The notes below the pieces were generated by a model. That model was not told where the DNA came from, did no database searches, and was given only the letters and a program-made list of their open reading frames with translations. 64,000 nt of DNA from an uncultured Acidimicrobiaceae bacterium (GTDB lineage: Bacteria; Actinomycetota; Acidimicrobiia; Acidimicrobiales; RAAP-2): assembly GCA_903873395.1 (NCBI GenBank), contig CAIQOJ010000105.1, positions 17,812 through 81,811 on the forward strand. The letters run 5' to 3'. A program made the translations under genes and the position numbers. Positions 43,668 through 51,486 of the stretch are shown here, in pieces. Every line of letters starts with the position of its first letter. Within the stretch, counting starts at the first letter, position 1.

Positions 43668-45167
43668 ATGACCGATCCGGAGCAGACCTCACCGGCCCAG
43701 GCGTCGCGCGCCGATCTTTCGTTGCACCTGACACCGCCACCTGACATCACCACCCTGGGTGGCCTGCGTCAGGCCGGCTGGGTCTCGCTGTCGGTGGCCG
43801 ACGAGATCCGGCGCAACGCTGCCGCTCGGATCGCTGCAGGTGAGCCGTTGGTGACGGGCGTGCTGGGCTTCGAGCACACCGTCCTCCCTCAGATCGAGAA
43901 TGCCGTGCTGGCTGGACACGACTTGATCCTGTTGGGCGAGCGAGGCCAGGCCAAGACTCGAATCGTGCGGTCGCTGGTCGGCCTGCTCGACGAGTGGCTG
44001 CCGATCGTGGCCCACTCGGAGATCAATGACGATCCCTTCCATCCGATCTCGCGCTTCGCCAAAGATCTTGCCGCCGAGGCTGGTGACGACCTGCCGATCG
44101 CTTGGGTGCATCGCAGTGACCGCTACGGCGAGAAGTTGGCCACTCCCGATACGTCCATCGCCGACCTCATCGGCGAGGTCGATCCCATCAGGGTCGCCGA
44201 GGGTCGCTACCTCTCTGACGAGTTGACGATCCACTACGGCCTCGTCCCCCGTCTCAACCGCGGCATCTTTGCCGTCAACGAGCTCCCCGACCTCGCCGAG
44301 CGCATTCAGGTCGGACTGCTCAACGTGCTCGAAGAGCGCGACGTTCAGATCCGGGGGCATCGCGTCCGCCTGCCGCTCGACATCATGCTGGTGGCCACGG
44401 CGAACCCCGAGGACTACACGAACCGTGGCCGGATCATCACTCCACTCAAGGACCGATTCGGAGCACAGGTGCGCACCCACTATCCGCCGGATGCTGCCAC
44501 TGAGCTCCGTATTGCGGAGTTCGAGGCCGACCTGCCTGGGCGGGGTGATGGTGAAGAGGAAGGTCGAGTCGGGGCGCCAGCGGTGATCGTGCCGGCGTTC
44601 ATGGCTGAGGTCGTGGCCGAGCTCAGCCAACTGGCCCGCCAGAGCCCACACCTCAACCAGCGCTCTGGTGTTTCCGTTCGCCTCACCATCGCCAACTACG
44701 AGACCCTGGTGGCCAACGCCACTCGCCGGGCTCTGCGCAACGGCGAGGCAGTTGCCGTTCCCCGGGTGTCGGACTTGCAGGCGCTGATCTCGTCTACCCA
44801 AGGCAAGGTTGAGGTCGAGTCTCTCGAAGAGGGACGGGAAGAACTGATCTTGGCCCAGTTGGTGGCCGCTGCCGTTCTGCTGGTGTTCCGCCGCAGGGTG
44901 CAGCTGAGCGATCCCGCCGCGGTCATCGCGGCCTTCACTGAGGACACTGTCGTTCACGCAGGCGACGACCTGACTGGTGCCGCCTATGCCGAGACCCTGG
45001 CGCTGGTGCCAGCTCTGGATGAGCCAGCTCGTGCCCTAGCCGGTGGATCCGACGACCCGGCGGTGCTCGCCAGTGCTGTCGAACTCATCCTCGAGGGCCT
45101 GCACCTGACCAAGCGGCTGAATAAGGAAGCGGCCGGATCTCGCGCTACCTACCGGGGTCGGAGTTGA
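43668..45167 (+). CDS. MoxR/ChlI-type AAA+ ATPase
   Basis: A 499-residue AAA+ protein of the magnesium-chelatase-I/MoxR group, which remodel partners together with VWA proteins. The Walker A is LILLGERGQAKTRIVRSL, where the usual second Gly of GxxxxGK is Ala. Walker B-like NRGIFAVNELPDLAERIQVGLLNVLEERDVQIRGHRVRLPLDIMLVATANPEDYTNRG includes sensor 1 ATANPEDY. A 50 bp gap separates it from the VWA gene, forming the classic two-gene pair. The substrate is unknown. Confidence 0.9.
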   Translation: MTDPEQTSPAQASRADLSLHLTPPPDITTLGGLRQAGWVSLSVADEIRRNAAARIAAGEPLVTGVLGFEHTVLPQIENAVLAGHDLILLGERGQAKTRIVRSLVGLLDEWLPIVAHSEINDDPFHPISRFAKDLAAEAGDDLPIAWVHRSDRYGEKLATPDTSIADLIGEVDPIRVAEGRYLSDELTIHYGLVPRLNRGIFAVNELPDLAERIQVGLLNVLEERDVQIRGHRVRLPLDIMLVATANPEDYTNRGRIITPLKDRFGAQVRTHYPPDAATELRIAEFEADLPGRGDGEEEGRVGAPAVIVPAFMAEVVAELSQLARQSPHLNQRSGVSVRLTIANYETLVANATRRALRNGEAVAVPRVSDLQALISSTQGKVEVESLEEGREELILAQLVAAAVLLVFRRRVQLSDPAAVIAAFTEDTVVHAGDDLTGAAYAETLALVPALDEPARALAGGSDDPAVLASAVELILEGLHLTKRLNKEAAGSRATYRGRS

Positions 45168-45217
45168 GATGATCGCCATGAAGGGGCAGGCATGACTACG
45201 GACACAAGGACGGCGCG

Positions 45218-47251
45218 ATGACCTGGCGGTTTGACTACCGACGCTGGGACGGTACGCAAGAGTCGCTGGCCGATGATGCAGACGCCGTCCTCGCTCAACT
45301 GACCGATGACCTGTTGAACAGTGGCGACCTGCAAGACGCCCTGGAGAGGATGCTCAACCGGGGCTGGGAAACGCCAGACGGCGAGCGAGTCCAGGGACTC
45401 CGGGAGTTGTTCCAGCGTTTGCGGGACCAGCGAGAGGAACTACTCGAGCAAGGGAACCTGGGCGGTGCGTTCGACGAGATCGCTGATGAGCTCCAAGAGG
45501 TCATCGCTGAAGAACGCCTGGGCATCGAACGGCTCCAGTCTGATGCTCGTGACTCAGGAGATCAGCGGCGCCAAGAGGTGACTGACCAGGTGGCCACCGA
45601 GCGACGCATGCAGCTCGACCTGATGCCCAATGATCTGTCCGGCCAAGTGCGGAGCCTGCAGAACTACGAGTTCACCTCGTCCGAGGCCCGGGAGCACTTC
45701 GAGGACCTGATGGAACGTCTCCGTCAGGAGGTGGCAAACACCTACTTCGAGCAGATGTCCGATGCCATGGCGAACCCGGACCCGGCGCAGCTCGAGCACA
45801 TGCGTCAGGCCTTCGATGCCCTCAACCGGATGATGGAGCAACGGTCGGCAGGCGAGCCGCTCGATCCGACGTTCGAGACCTTCATGGATCAGTTCGGAGA
45901 CCTCTTCCCGGGTGACCCCAAAGACCTCGACGAATTGCTCGAGCAGTTGGCGGCCAGGATGGCCGCTGCTCAAGCCATGTGGAACTCGATGTCTCCCGAG
46001 CAACGGGCCCAACTTCAGGGACTTGCCGAGTCACTGCTGGAGGACATGGACCTGCGCTGGCAGGTCGATCGGCTGGCGCAGAACCTCCAGCAGGCATTCC
46101 CCGACGCCGGGTGGGAGCAGCGCTACCGGTTCCGTGGAGATGATCCGATGGGCATGGGGGAGGCCACCGATGCCGCATCAGCACTTCGAGACCTCGACGA
46201 GCTCGAGGGTTTCCTGCGTTCAGCCGGCTCACCAGCCGCCCTGTCCGAGGTTGACCTCGACAAGGTCGCCCGACACCTGGGACAAGATGCCGCAGACTCG
46301 CTCGACCGACTGGCTCGACTGGCCCGCCAACTCGAGGAGCAAGGACTGATCGAGCAGCGTGAGGGTCGCATGGAACTCACGGCCAAAGGCACCCGCCGCA
46401 TCGGCCAGCAGGCGCTGACTGACCTCTTCTCTCAGCTCCGAAAGGACCGGGTGGGCAACCACGCCACCACCTCCACGGGAGCTGGTCATGATCGCGAGGA
46501 GACGACGAAGCCCTATGAGTACGGCGATCCGTTCAACCTTGATCTGTCTCGCACAGTGCACAATGCCGTGCGTCGAGCCGGGAGCGGTGTACCGGTGCGG
46601 CTCCACCCAGACGACTTCGAGGTGGTGGAGACCGAGGCGCTGACCCGATCGGCCACCGTGCTCTTGCTCGACCTCTCACTGTCGATGCCTATGCGTGGTC
46701 GATTCGTGCCAGCCAAGAAGATGGCTATGGCGTTGCACTCGCTCATCTCCACCCGGTTTCCCCGGGACTACCTGGGCCTCGTGGGTTTCGGCGAGGTCGC
46801 ACGGGAGATCCAGCCCGAAGACCTACCAACGGTCAGTTGGGACTACATCTACGGCACCAACCTCCAGCACGCGCTGATCTTGGCTCGCAAGATGCTCGCC
46901 CATCAGCAGGGGACCAAGCAGATCATCCTGGTGACCGACGGCGAGCCGACGGCTCACATCGTCAATGACCCTGGTGGCGTCGGCTACGACGTCTTCTTCA
47001 ACTACCCGCCCGTCCCCGAGACCCTCGAGGTCACCTTGGCGGAGGTCATGCGATGCACCAAGGCCGGCATCACGATCAACACGTTCCTGCTGGACCCCGA
47101 CCAGGGACTGTGGGGCTTCATGGACCAGATGGCCAGAATCAACCGTGGGCGGACCTTTGCCACCAACTCCGACGAGTTGGGCGACTACGTGTTGGTCGAC
47201 TTCCTCAACCATCGGACGACCATGCGGTCCCGGGGGCGTCGAGCAGGCTGA
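45218..47251 (+). CDS. VWA-domain protein, partner of the MoxR ATPase
   Basis: A 677-residue protein. Residues 1 to about 450 are helical and very charged (Glu, Arg, Gln), probably a coiled-coil platform. The C-terminal von Willebrand A domain has an intact MIDAS: VLLLDLSLSMPMRGR (Asp485, Ser487, Ser489), a Thr around YGTNLQHAL and QIILVTDGEPTAH (Asp). The pair recalls cobalt- or magnesium-chelatase D/I and MoxR-VWA systems that load metals or assemble complexes. AAGGA lies about 9 nt before the ATG. Confidence 0.9.
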   Translation: MTWRFDYRRWDGTQESLADDADAVLAQLTDDLLNSGDLQDALERMLNRGWETPDGERVQGLRELFQRLRDQREELLEQGNLGGAFDEIADELQEVIAEERLGIERLQSDARDSGDQRRQEVTDQVATERRMQLDLMPNDLSGQVRSLQNYEFTSSEAREHFEDLMERLRQEVANTYFEQMSDAMANPDPAQLEHMRQAFDALNRMMEQRSAGEPLDPTFETFMDQFGDLFPGDPKDLDELLEQLAARMAAAQAMWNSMSPEQRAQLQGLAESLLEDMDLRWQVDRLAQNLQQAFPDAGWEQRYRFRGDDPMGMGEATDAASALRDLDELEGFLRSAGSPAALSEVDLDKVARHLGQDAADSLDRLARLARQLEEQGLIEQREGRMELTAKGTRRIGQQALTDLFSQLRKDRVGNHATTSTGAGHDREETTKPYEYGDPFNLDLSRTVHNAVRRAGSGVPVRLHPDDFEVVETEALTRSATVLLLDLSLSMPMRGRFVPAKKMAMALHSLISTRFPRDYLGLVGFGEVAREIQPEDLPTVSWDYIYGTNLQHALILARKMLAHQQGTKQIILVTDGEPTAHIVNDPGGVGYDVFFNYPPVPETLEVTLAEVMRCTKAGITINTFLLDPDQGLWGFMDQMARINRGRTFATNSDELGDYVLVDFLNHRTTMRSRGRRAG

Positions 47252-47260
47252 GCCAGCCTG
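47244..47260 (+). terminator. Hairpin at the stop of the VWA gene
   Basis: CAGGCTG (47244-47250), AGC, CAGCCTG (47254-47260), overlapping the TGA stop. It has a 7-bp stem and no T-run. Confidence 0.4.
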
Positions 47261-47291
47261 GCTAACGAGCGGCATCGGGCGGACGGAACTC

Positions 47292-47570
47292 CTAGAAGCC
47301 GGAGGCCTCGCTTGCTGGCATCGTGCGGACGGTGCGCTGCACTATTCGCATCTGGGAGCGCAGGACCAATCGACGGATCTCGGGAACGTCAACGCCGAGG
47401 TACTCGGCCAGGGCCCAGTGATACTCAGGCCCGGGAACTTCGGCATCGACGACCCATGCACCGATCTCGATGTGGTTCGCCCCGACCACTACGGCGACGT
47501 CCGGCGCTCCGTGGTCCAAGCTCCACATCCGGTCATCGAGTCGGTCGCCGAGAGTGGGGGGCATGCCCAT
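47292..47570 (-). CDS. Hypothetical protein, 92 residues
   Basis: The product reads as a compact folded protein: MGMPPTLGDRLDDRMWSLDH, then APDVAVVVGANHIEIGAWVVDAEVPGPEYHWALAEYLGVDVPEIRRLVLR. No family recognised. Support for coding: AGGGAG about 6 nt before the ATG at 47570 on the minus strand and a balanced amino-acid composition. It ends facing the VWA gene. An in-frame second Met lies two residues in. Confidence 0.6.
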   Translation of the reverse strand: MGMPPTLGDRLDDRMWSLDHGAPDVAVVVGANHIEIGAWVVDAEVPGPEYHWALAEYLGVDVPEIRRLVLRSQMRIVQRTVRTMPASEASGF

Positions 47571-47760
47571 GTCGATCTCCCTGTGTCAGCCGCCGTGCCG
47601 ATGGACGGGACGCAGGGGACTAGCCCGAGCCCACATCCATGGGGAACCGTACGGAACGACGGGAGCACTCGGGGTGCGGAAAGGTTGCCTGACGGGTGCA
47701 GCACCTCGGCGACTGCTGTTCGATATCGGGGAAGCAACTCGCCGAGTGTCGATGACGGTG

Positions 47761-47790
47761 GGACTTTCGGCCCTAGTGTGCCAAAAGTCC
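47761..47790 (+). promoter_or_regulatory. Inverted repeat upstream of whiB, possible operator
   Basis: GGACTTT (47761-47767) and AAAGTCC (47784-47790) are arms of an inverted repeat with TAGTGT between them. It lies about 115 bp before the WhiB start, in a roughly 330 bp non-coding stretch (47571-47904) that otherwise shows only weak -35-like TTGCGT (47800-47805) and TAGTTA/TACAGT boxes. A regulator site is a guess. Confidence 0.3.
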
Positions 47791-47904
47791 AAGGTTTTCT
47801 TGCGTTTCCTGGCCGGATGGGGAAGGATTACAGTCCTGTAGTTACATCAGTGCGATGCCGAACCGAAAGGTGGGGCATCGATGAGTTGGGAGGGAGGTCT
47901 GGCG

Positions 47905-48183
47905 ATGGACATGGTGTCATTGATGTACGGGCCCCAAGAGCGGACATGGCAGACCAAGGCGAACTGTATGGGGGTTGATCCTGACCTCTTCTTTCCTGAG
48001 CGAGGTGCATCTACTCGCGAGGCGAAAGAGGTCTGCAGAGGCTGTGTCGTGCGCGAAGACTGCCTTGAGTACGCACTGGCCAATGGCGAGAAGTTCGGCA
48101 TTTGGGGCGGGCTGTCCGAACGGGAACGCCGTCGGCTCCGTCGCCAGCGTGCCTTGCAGCGTCGGGCAGCTGCCGCTTCTTGA
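47905..48183 (+). CDS. whiB: WhiB-family transcriptional regulator (WhiB2-like)
   Basis: Iron-sulfur DNA-binding regulator found only in actinobacteria. Four Cys in C-x22-C-x2-C-x5-C spacing (residues 21, 44, 47, 53) bind a [4Fe-4S] cluster. GVDPDLFFPERG and the turn GIWGGLSERERRRLRRQR, followed by the basic DNA-binding tail, are diagnostic and closest to WhiB2. An ATG at 47881 is in frame, but GGGAGGGAGG (47888-47897) is ideally placed for 47905, giving 92 residues. WhiB2 homologues control septation and sporulation genes. Confidence 0.93.
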   Translation: MDMVSLMYGPQERTWQTKANCMGVDPDLFFPERGASTREAKEVCRGCVVREDCLEYALANGEKFGIWGGLSERERRRLRRQRALQRRAAAAS

Positions 48184-48240
48184 GGTGAAGTAGCACCAGA
48201 CGTCGGCCTCGGGGGGCAGGCCGGTCGTCGGGTGGTTGGA

Positions 48241-49152
48241 TTAGCGACCCTGGGAATCCTCGAGGTGAGACTCGATGGTCGACCCAGCTGTCAGTCCGAG
48301 TTGTGACCACCTGCTCTTCGGTGTGTCAGCCAGTGCTCGGCGGGGGACCAAACCCACCAGTTCGCCTCGGACCGCCACACACCCGTGGCTCGGTGCCGCT
48401 TCGGCCACCTCGTCGAACACCTGGGCAAGGGCCACGGCATCAGGGTCGGTCACATTGCAGCTGACCTGGGCCTGGTCCCCTACGCCCAATCCCAACGTTC
48501 GCAGGCCAGGCCGTCGCAGTTGGCCGGCCACGACTTTGGCTGCGGCCAGCGCTCGTGCGCCCAGGGAGTTCGCCTCGCTGCCTTCGACAGCGTCGAAGGC
48601 GACAGAGGTGTCGGCGGCTAGCCAGACGTTGTAGGCGATCAAGACGTCCCTGACCCCTACGGCCGCCGCTCCCGCTGTCGGGTGAGGGACTCTGGGGCCG
48701 GTATCGGGAGCAAGGGCATGGAATGCCTGTCGTCGGAGTTCGGGCAGCGTGCGTTCGGGGCCGTAGAGGAAGCACGGCAGATCGAGGACCTGTCCGGCCC
48801 ACTGGGCAAAGCCGTCCCGGGCCTCGGTGGCCTCTGCCCATGAGGTCGTTCGGCCATCGGGAATGGTCAGAGGAACGAATGGGACGACGTCGATCGCCCC
48901 GAGCCGAGGATGAACCCCTCGGTGCGTTTCCAGATCGATGCGCTCTACTGCAGCTCGGGCAACGCTGCGGGCGGCGTCGGCTACCGCGGACAAGGTGCCG
49001 ACCAAGGTCAAGACGCTGCGATGGTGATCGGGATCGCTATGGATATCGGCGAGGACGGGACCTGCGGTGGAGGCGATCGACTTGATGACGCCCAAGTCGC
49101 GACCCTCACTTATGTTGATGACGCACTCGGCTGGTCCATCTCCTGCGCTCAT
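48241..49152 (-). CDS. Glutamate formimidoyltransferase-like protein (FtcD N-domain)
   Basis: A 303-residue protein beginning AECVINISEGRDLGVIKSIAS, the formiminotransferase N-terminal signature, followed by DIHSDPDHHRSVLTLVG with catalytic-type His, THRGVHPRLGAIDVVPFVPL, VLIAYNVWLAADTSVA and GVGDQAQVSCNVTDPDAVAL. It transfers a formimino or formyl group between glutamate and THF in the characterised family. The cyclodeaminase half is absent, as in many actinobacterial stand-alone forms. It lies between two whiB genes, with no histidine-degradation genes nearby, so the substrate is uncertain. Confidence 0.87.
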   Translation of the reverse strand: MSAGDGPAECVINISEGRDLGVIKSIASTAGPVLADIHSDPDHHRSVLTLVGTLSAVADAARSVARAAVERIDLETHRGVHPRLGAIDVVPFVPLTIPDGRTTSWAEATEARDGFAQWAGQVLDLPCFLYGPERTLPELRRQAFHALAPDTGPRVPHPTAGAAAVGVRDVLIAYNVWLAADTSVAFDAVEGSEANSLGARALAAAKVVAGQLRRPGLRTLGLGVGDQAQVSCNVTDPDAVALAQVFDEVAEAAPSHGCVAVRGELVGLVPRRALADTPKSRWSQLGLTAGSTIESHLEDSQGR

Positions 49153-49158
49153 GGCGCA

Positions 49159-49164
49159 ACGGTA
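49159..49164 (-). promoter_or_regulatory. -10 box, leaderless start of the FtcD-like gene
   Basis: TACCGT on the minus strand, 6 nt before the ATG at 49152. Confidence 0.5.
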
Positions 49165-49248
49165 CGTGCCTGCCGACTATCCCTGGGGCATGCGTCACCT
49201 GGAGTCGGCGCTCCCGTCACAGAGTCGCCGCTCCTGGTGAGTTCACTG

Positions 49249-49491
49249 TCAACTGACGCTGGTCAGTCCCACGCGGCGTCGGCGCAAGATGCGGCGCCGT
49301 TCGCGCTCGGACTTGCCTCCCCACACCCCGTGGTCGACCCGCTCGACCAGTGCGTACTCGAGGCAGACATCGGCCACCGGGCAGGTTGCGCAGATGCGCT
49401 GCGCAGCCTGAACGCCAACTCCGTCGCTTGGGAAGAAGGTCGTCGGCGGCAGATCCCTGCACTTACCTTCAGCCATCCATTCCGTGTCCAT
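49249..49491 (-). CDS. whiB: WhiB-family transcriptional regulator (second copy)
   Basis: An 80-residue WhiB protein with Cys at 11, 34, 37 and 43 (C-x22-C-x2-C-x5-C), the hydrophobic LPPTTFFPSD segment, CATCPVADVCLEYAL and the turn HGVWGGKSERERRRILRRRR. GAGGAGGAA precedes the ATG at 49491. It lacks the extended N-terminus of the first WhiB and looks closer to the WhiB1/WhiB3 type. The two proteins are clearly distinct, so this is not a local tandem duplication. Confidence 0.93.
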   Translation of the reverse strand: MDTEWMAEGKCRDLPPTTFFPSDGVGVQAAQRICATCPVADVCLEYALVERVDHGVWGGKSERERRRILRRRRVGLTSVS

Positions 49492-49615
49492 GCTTCCTCC
49501 TCGCCAGGATCCTGCGGCCTACCCGCTGGATCCAATCTCCCGATTCGGCTTCCGCCGTTCGTTCCTTTGAAAGTGTCCCACTTGAGTACGGAAATAGCGA
49601 TGAAAACAGCCGATC

Positions 49616-49724
49616 TTGACGGATTCCTCACCTGATTCTTAGAACTGACCTGGGACTTCTTATGTTGGCTCCCGGATGTGCTTCGGATGCTGAGCCAGGG
49701 CCAGCCCGTTCATGCGGGTAGCAT
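49616..49724 (+). promoter_or_regulatory. Candidate promoters of the 49759 gene
   Basis: TTGACG (49616-49621) with TAGAAC (49640-49645) is one candidate. TAGCAT (49719-49724), 40 nt before the start codon, is a second, with no clear -35. Neither is decisive. Confidence 0.3.
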
Positions 49725-49758
49725 CGTCGTGATCGCAGTCCCAGGAGGAACCACTGTC

Positions 49759-50121
49759 ATGACCCCGGCCCCAGAAGAACCCATCCACGTGGATGAGAAC
49801 GGTGAACCCATCCCGCCGGTCGGCCACGTCCGCATCGTCTATCTGGGCCCTGTGGCTCCCCACTGGGACATCCAGTCAGACTTCGGCGACGCTGCCCTGA
49901 TCGAAGAATTCCGTCGGCGTTCCAATGCCAGGCTCGTACTCCTTCCGCCGCACGACCCGCAGTATCGGCGCAACCGCGAGCGCGTCAACCGCGACGCTGA
50001 ACGTGAGAACATCCTCATCGACTGGGACCTCGGCCTGCCAGAGGAAGAAGTCACGCCCGCCAGCGAGACCCCCGTCAGTGATGCGCCCGTGGCCGAAGCA
50101 CAGGCGGACGCCACCGCCTGA
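49759..50121 (+). CDS. Conserved-looking hypothetical protein, 120 residues
   Basis: Starts at ATG 49759 with AGGAGGA at 49743-49749, a strong site. The N-terminus is acidic and Pro-rich (PAPEEPIHVDENGEPIPP). The middle looks folded: GHVRIVYLGPVAPHWDIQSDFGDAALIEEFRRRSNARLVLLPP, then a charged helix HDPQYRRNRERVNRDAERENILIDWDLG, and an acidic low-complexity tail. I recognise no family. A good translation signal and distinct segments argue that it is real. Confidence 0.7.
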   Translation: MTPAPEEPIHVDENGEPIPPVGHVRIVYLGPVAPHWDIQSDFGDAALIEEFRRRSNARLVLLPPHDPQYRRNRERVNRDAERENILIDWDLGLPEEEVTPASETPVSDAPVAEAQADATA

Positions 50122-50152
50122 TCAACGTTCGAATGTGAAGGCGACTCGATGC

Positions 50153-50174
50153 ACGGGGCCCGAGAGGGCCCCGT
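50153..50174. terminator. Bidirectional hairpin between convergent genes
   Basis: ACGGGGCCC (50153-50161), GAGA, GGGCCCCGT (50166-50174), between the 49759 gene (plus) and the DUF2342-like gene (minus). Confidence 0.7.
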
Positions 50175-50176
50175 CG

Positions 50177-51442
50177 TCATGCCTCGGTGTCGTCGGTGGG
50201 CTCGCCAGGGTCAGGCAGGTCGATGCGTTCGAGCCACAGGCCCGGGGCGTCGACTTCGGCAGGGGTGGGCAGATTGCGCACCGGTGACCACAGACGGGCC
50301 AAGGCGTCCTCGCCGGCCCGCTCGACGACCCCAGCAATGAAGGCTCGACCGCGGTCGACTTGGTGTTGGTCGAGATCGAGGCCGAACAGTGCACCGGCCG
50401 CTTGCTCACCTTTGCCCCGCTCGGTCCTGCGGCGGTACCAGGCCTCGGCCAGGGCGGCATGGGCACCGACAAGGGTGCCCCCGACCTTGGCCGCGATGTG
50501 ATCGGCATAGGCATCGATCACGACAGCGAGCGCCGTCAGTTGTTCGGACCCTTGTCGGGTCTCGGGAGTGAGTAGTTCGGCGAGCAGGGCTTCGGGATCT
50601 CCGAGCATCCCTTGGAGCGAGGCGAGGTCCATCCCTGGCCCGAGACCAGATCCCTCGACGTCGTCACCACCAGCCAACTGGCCGAGGCGTCCCACCAGGT
50701 CCTGTTGGGCAGCTGCTTGCGATGTGGCCAGAGCAAGTAGCAGTTCATCGAGGCGGGTGCGGATGCCAGGTCGGCTGAGCACGACGTTTGTCGCCAACTC
50801 GCGGGTGCACACCCACAACACGGCTTCTTCTTCAGGAAGGCTCCAGTCAGAGGCGAACTCGGTGATGTTGGGCGTCACCAACAAGAGCTCGTCAGCCGGT
50901 GGCCATGGCAGAGGTAGGGGATATTGGCCAAGAGAGCGGTGGGCCAGGTGGCCCACCACAGAACCGATCTGCAGGCCGGCCATCATCGGTCCGATCATCG
51001 TGGCCCACTGTCCGAGCATGGCGGCCAAGCCGCCCATCGGATCGTCACCTTCCGGGGCGAACGCGCCGGGAGTGACTGGAGCATCGGAGGGCGGTACGGG
51101 TGGTGCGGCCAGTGCTTCGAGCACCGGCTGCCAGGCGGTCAGTGCTCGTGCGGTCCAATCGCCTCGACCGACCGGCACGCATGTCAGGCGCCTCCCGTCG
51201 GGAGCTACGGGCATCCCAGTGGCCTCGACCACGTTGAGCTCGGCCACCCGGGACAACTGCTCGACCTGGATGCGCTTGATCGGGTCAATGTTGCCTTCGG
51301 CCTCACCGCCGGTGGCCACGTTCAGGGCGAAGGCTCGCACCATCTGCCACTGGTCGGGCCCCTGGTTGCCCAGCATCCCCATGAGATCGCCGAGGAGGGA
51401 CTGGAACGGGTTGGATGGGTCGCCGGAGCCGGGCGGGGTCAT
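50177..51442 (-). CDS. DUF2342-family (zincin-like) protein with degenerate HExxH
   Basis: A 421-residue protein of the actinobacterial DUF2342 family annotated as zinc-dependent metalloproteases. NPFQSLLGDLMGMLGNQGPDQW, the Gly-rich MIGPMMAGLQIGSVVGHLAHRSLGQYPLPLP and a Leu-rich C-terminal helical part fit the family. At the usual active site, where homologues read roughly WVCLHEVTH, this protein reads WVCTRELAT (Trp210-Thr218): both His are gone, leaving only Glu215, so zinc proteolysis is unlikely. A -10 box (TACGAT) lies 6 nt before the ATG. The HtrA-like gene lies 45 bp upstream. Confidence 0.8.
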   Translation of the reverse strand: MTPPGSGDPSNPFQSLLGDLMGMLGNQGPDQWQMVRAFALNVATGGEAEGNIDPIKRIQVEQLSRVAELNVVEATGMPVAPDGRRLTCVPVGRGDWTARALTAWQPVLEALAAPPVPPSDAPVTPGAFAPEGDDPMGGLAAMLGQWATMIGPMMAGLQIGSVVGHLAHRSLGQYPLPLPWPPADELLLVTPNITEFASDWSLPEEEAVLWVCTRELATNVVLSRPGIRTRLDELLLALATSQAAAQQDLVGRLGQLAGGDDVEGSGLGPGMDLASLQGMLGDPEALLAELLTPETRQGSEQLTALAVVIDAYADHIAAKVGGTLVGAHAALAEAWYRRRTERGKGEQAAGALFGLDLDQHQVDRGRAFIAGVVERAGEDALARLWSPVRNLPTPAEVDAPGLWLERIDLPDPGEPTDDTEA

Positions 51443-51448
51443 GCCTCC

Positions 51449-51454
51449 ATCGTA
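51449..51454 (-). promoter_or_regulatory. -10 box of the DUF2342-like gene
   Basis: TACGAT on the minus strand, 6 nt before ATG 51442. The spacer GGAGGC also contains a Shine-Dalgarno-like GGAGG, so the start could be used in a leaderless way or by readthrough from upstream. Confidence 0.45.
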
Positions 51455-51486
51455 CGGCGGGGTGTCGACCCGAGGGACGTCGGCCG

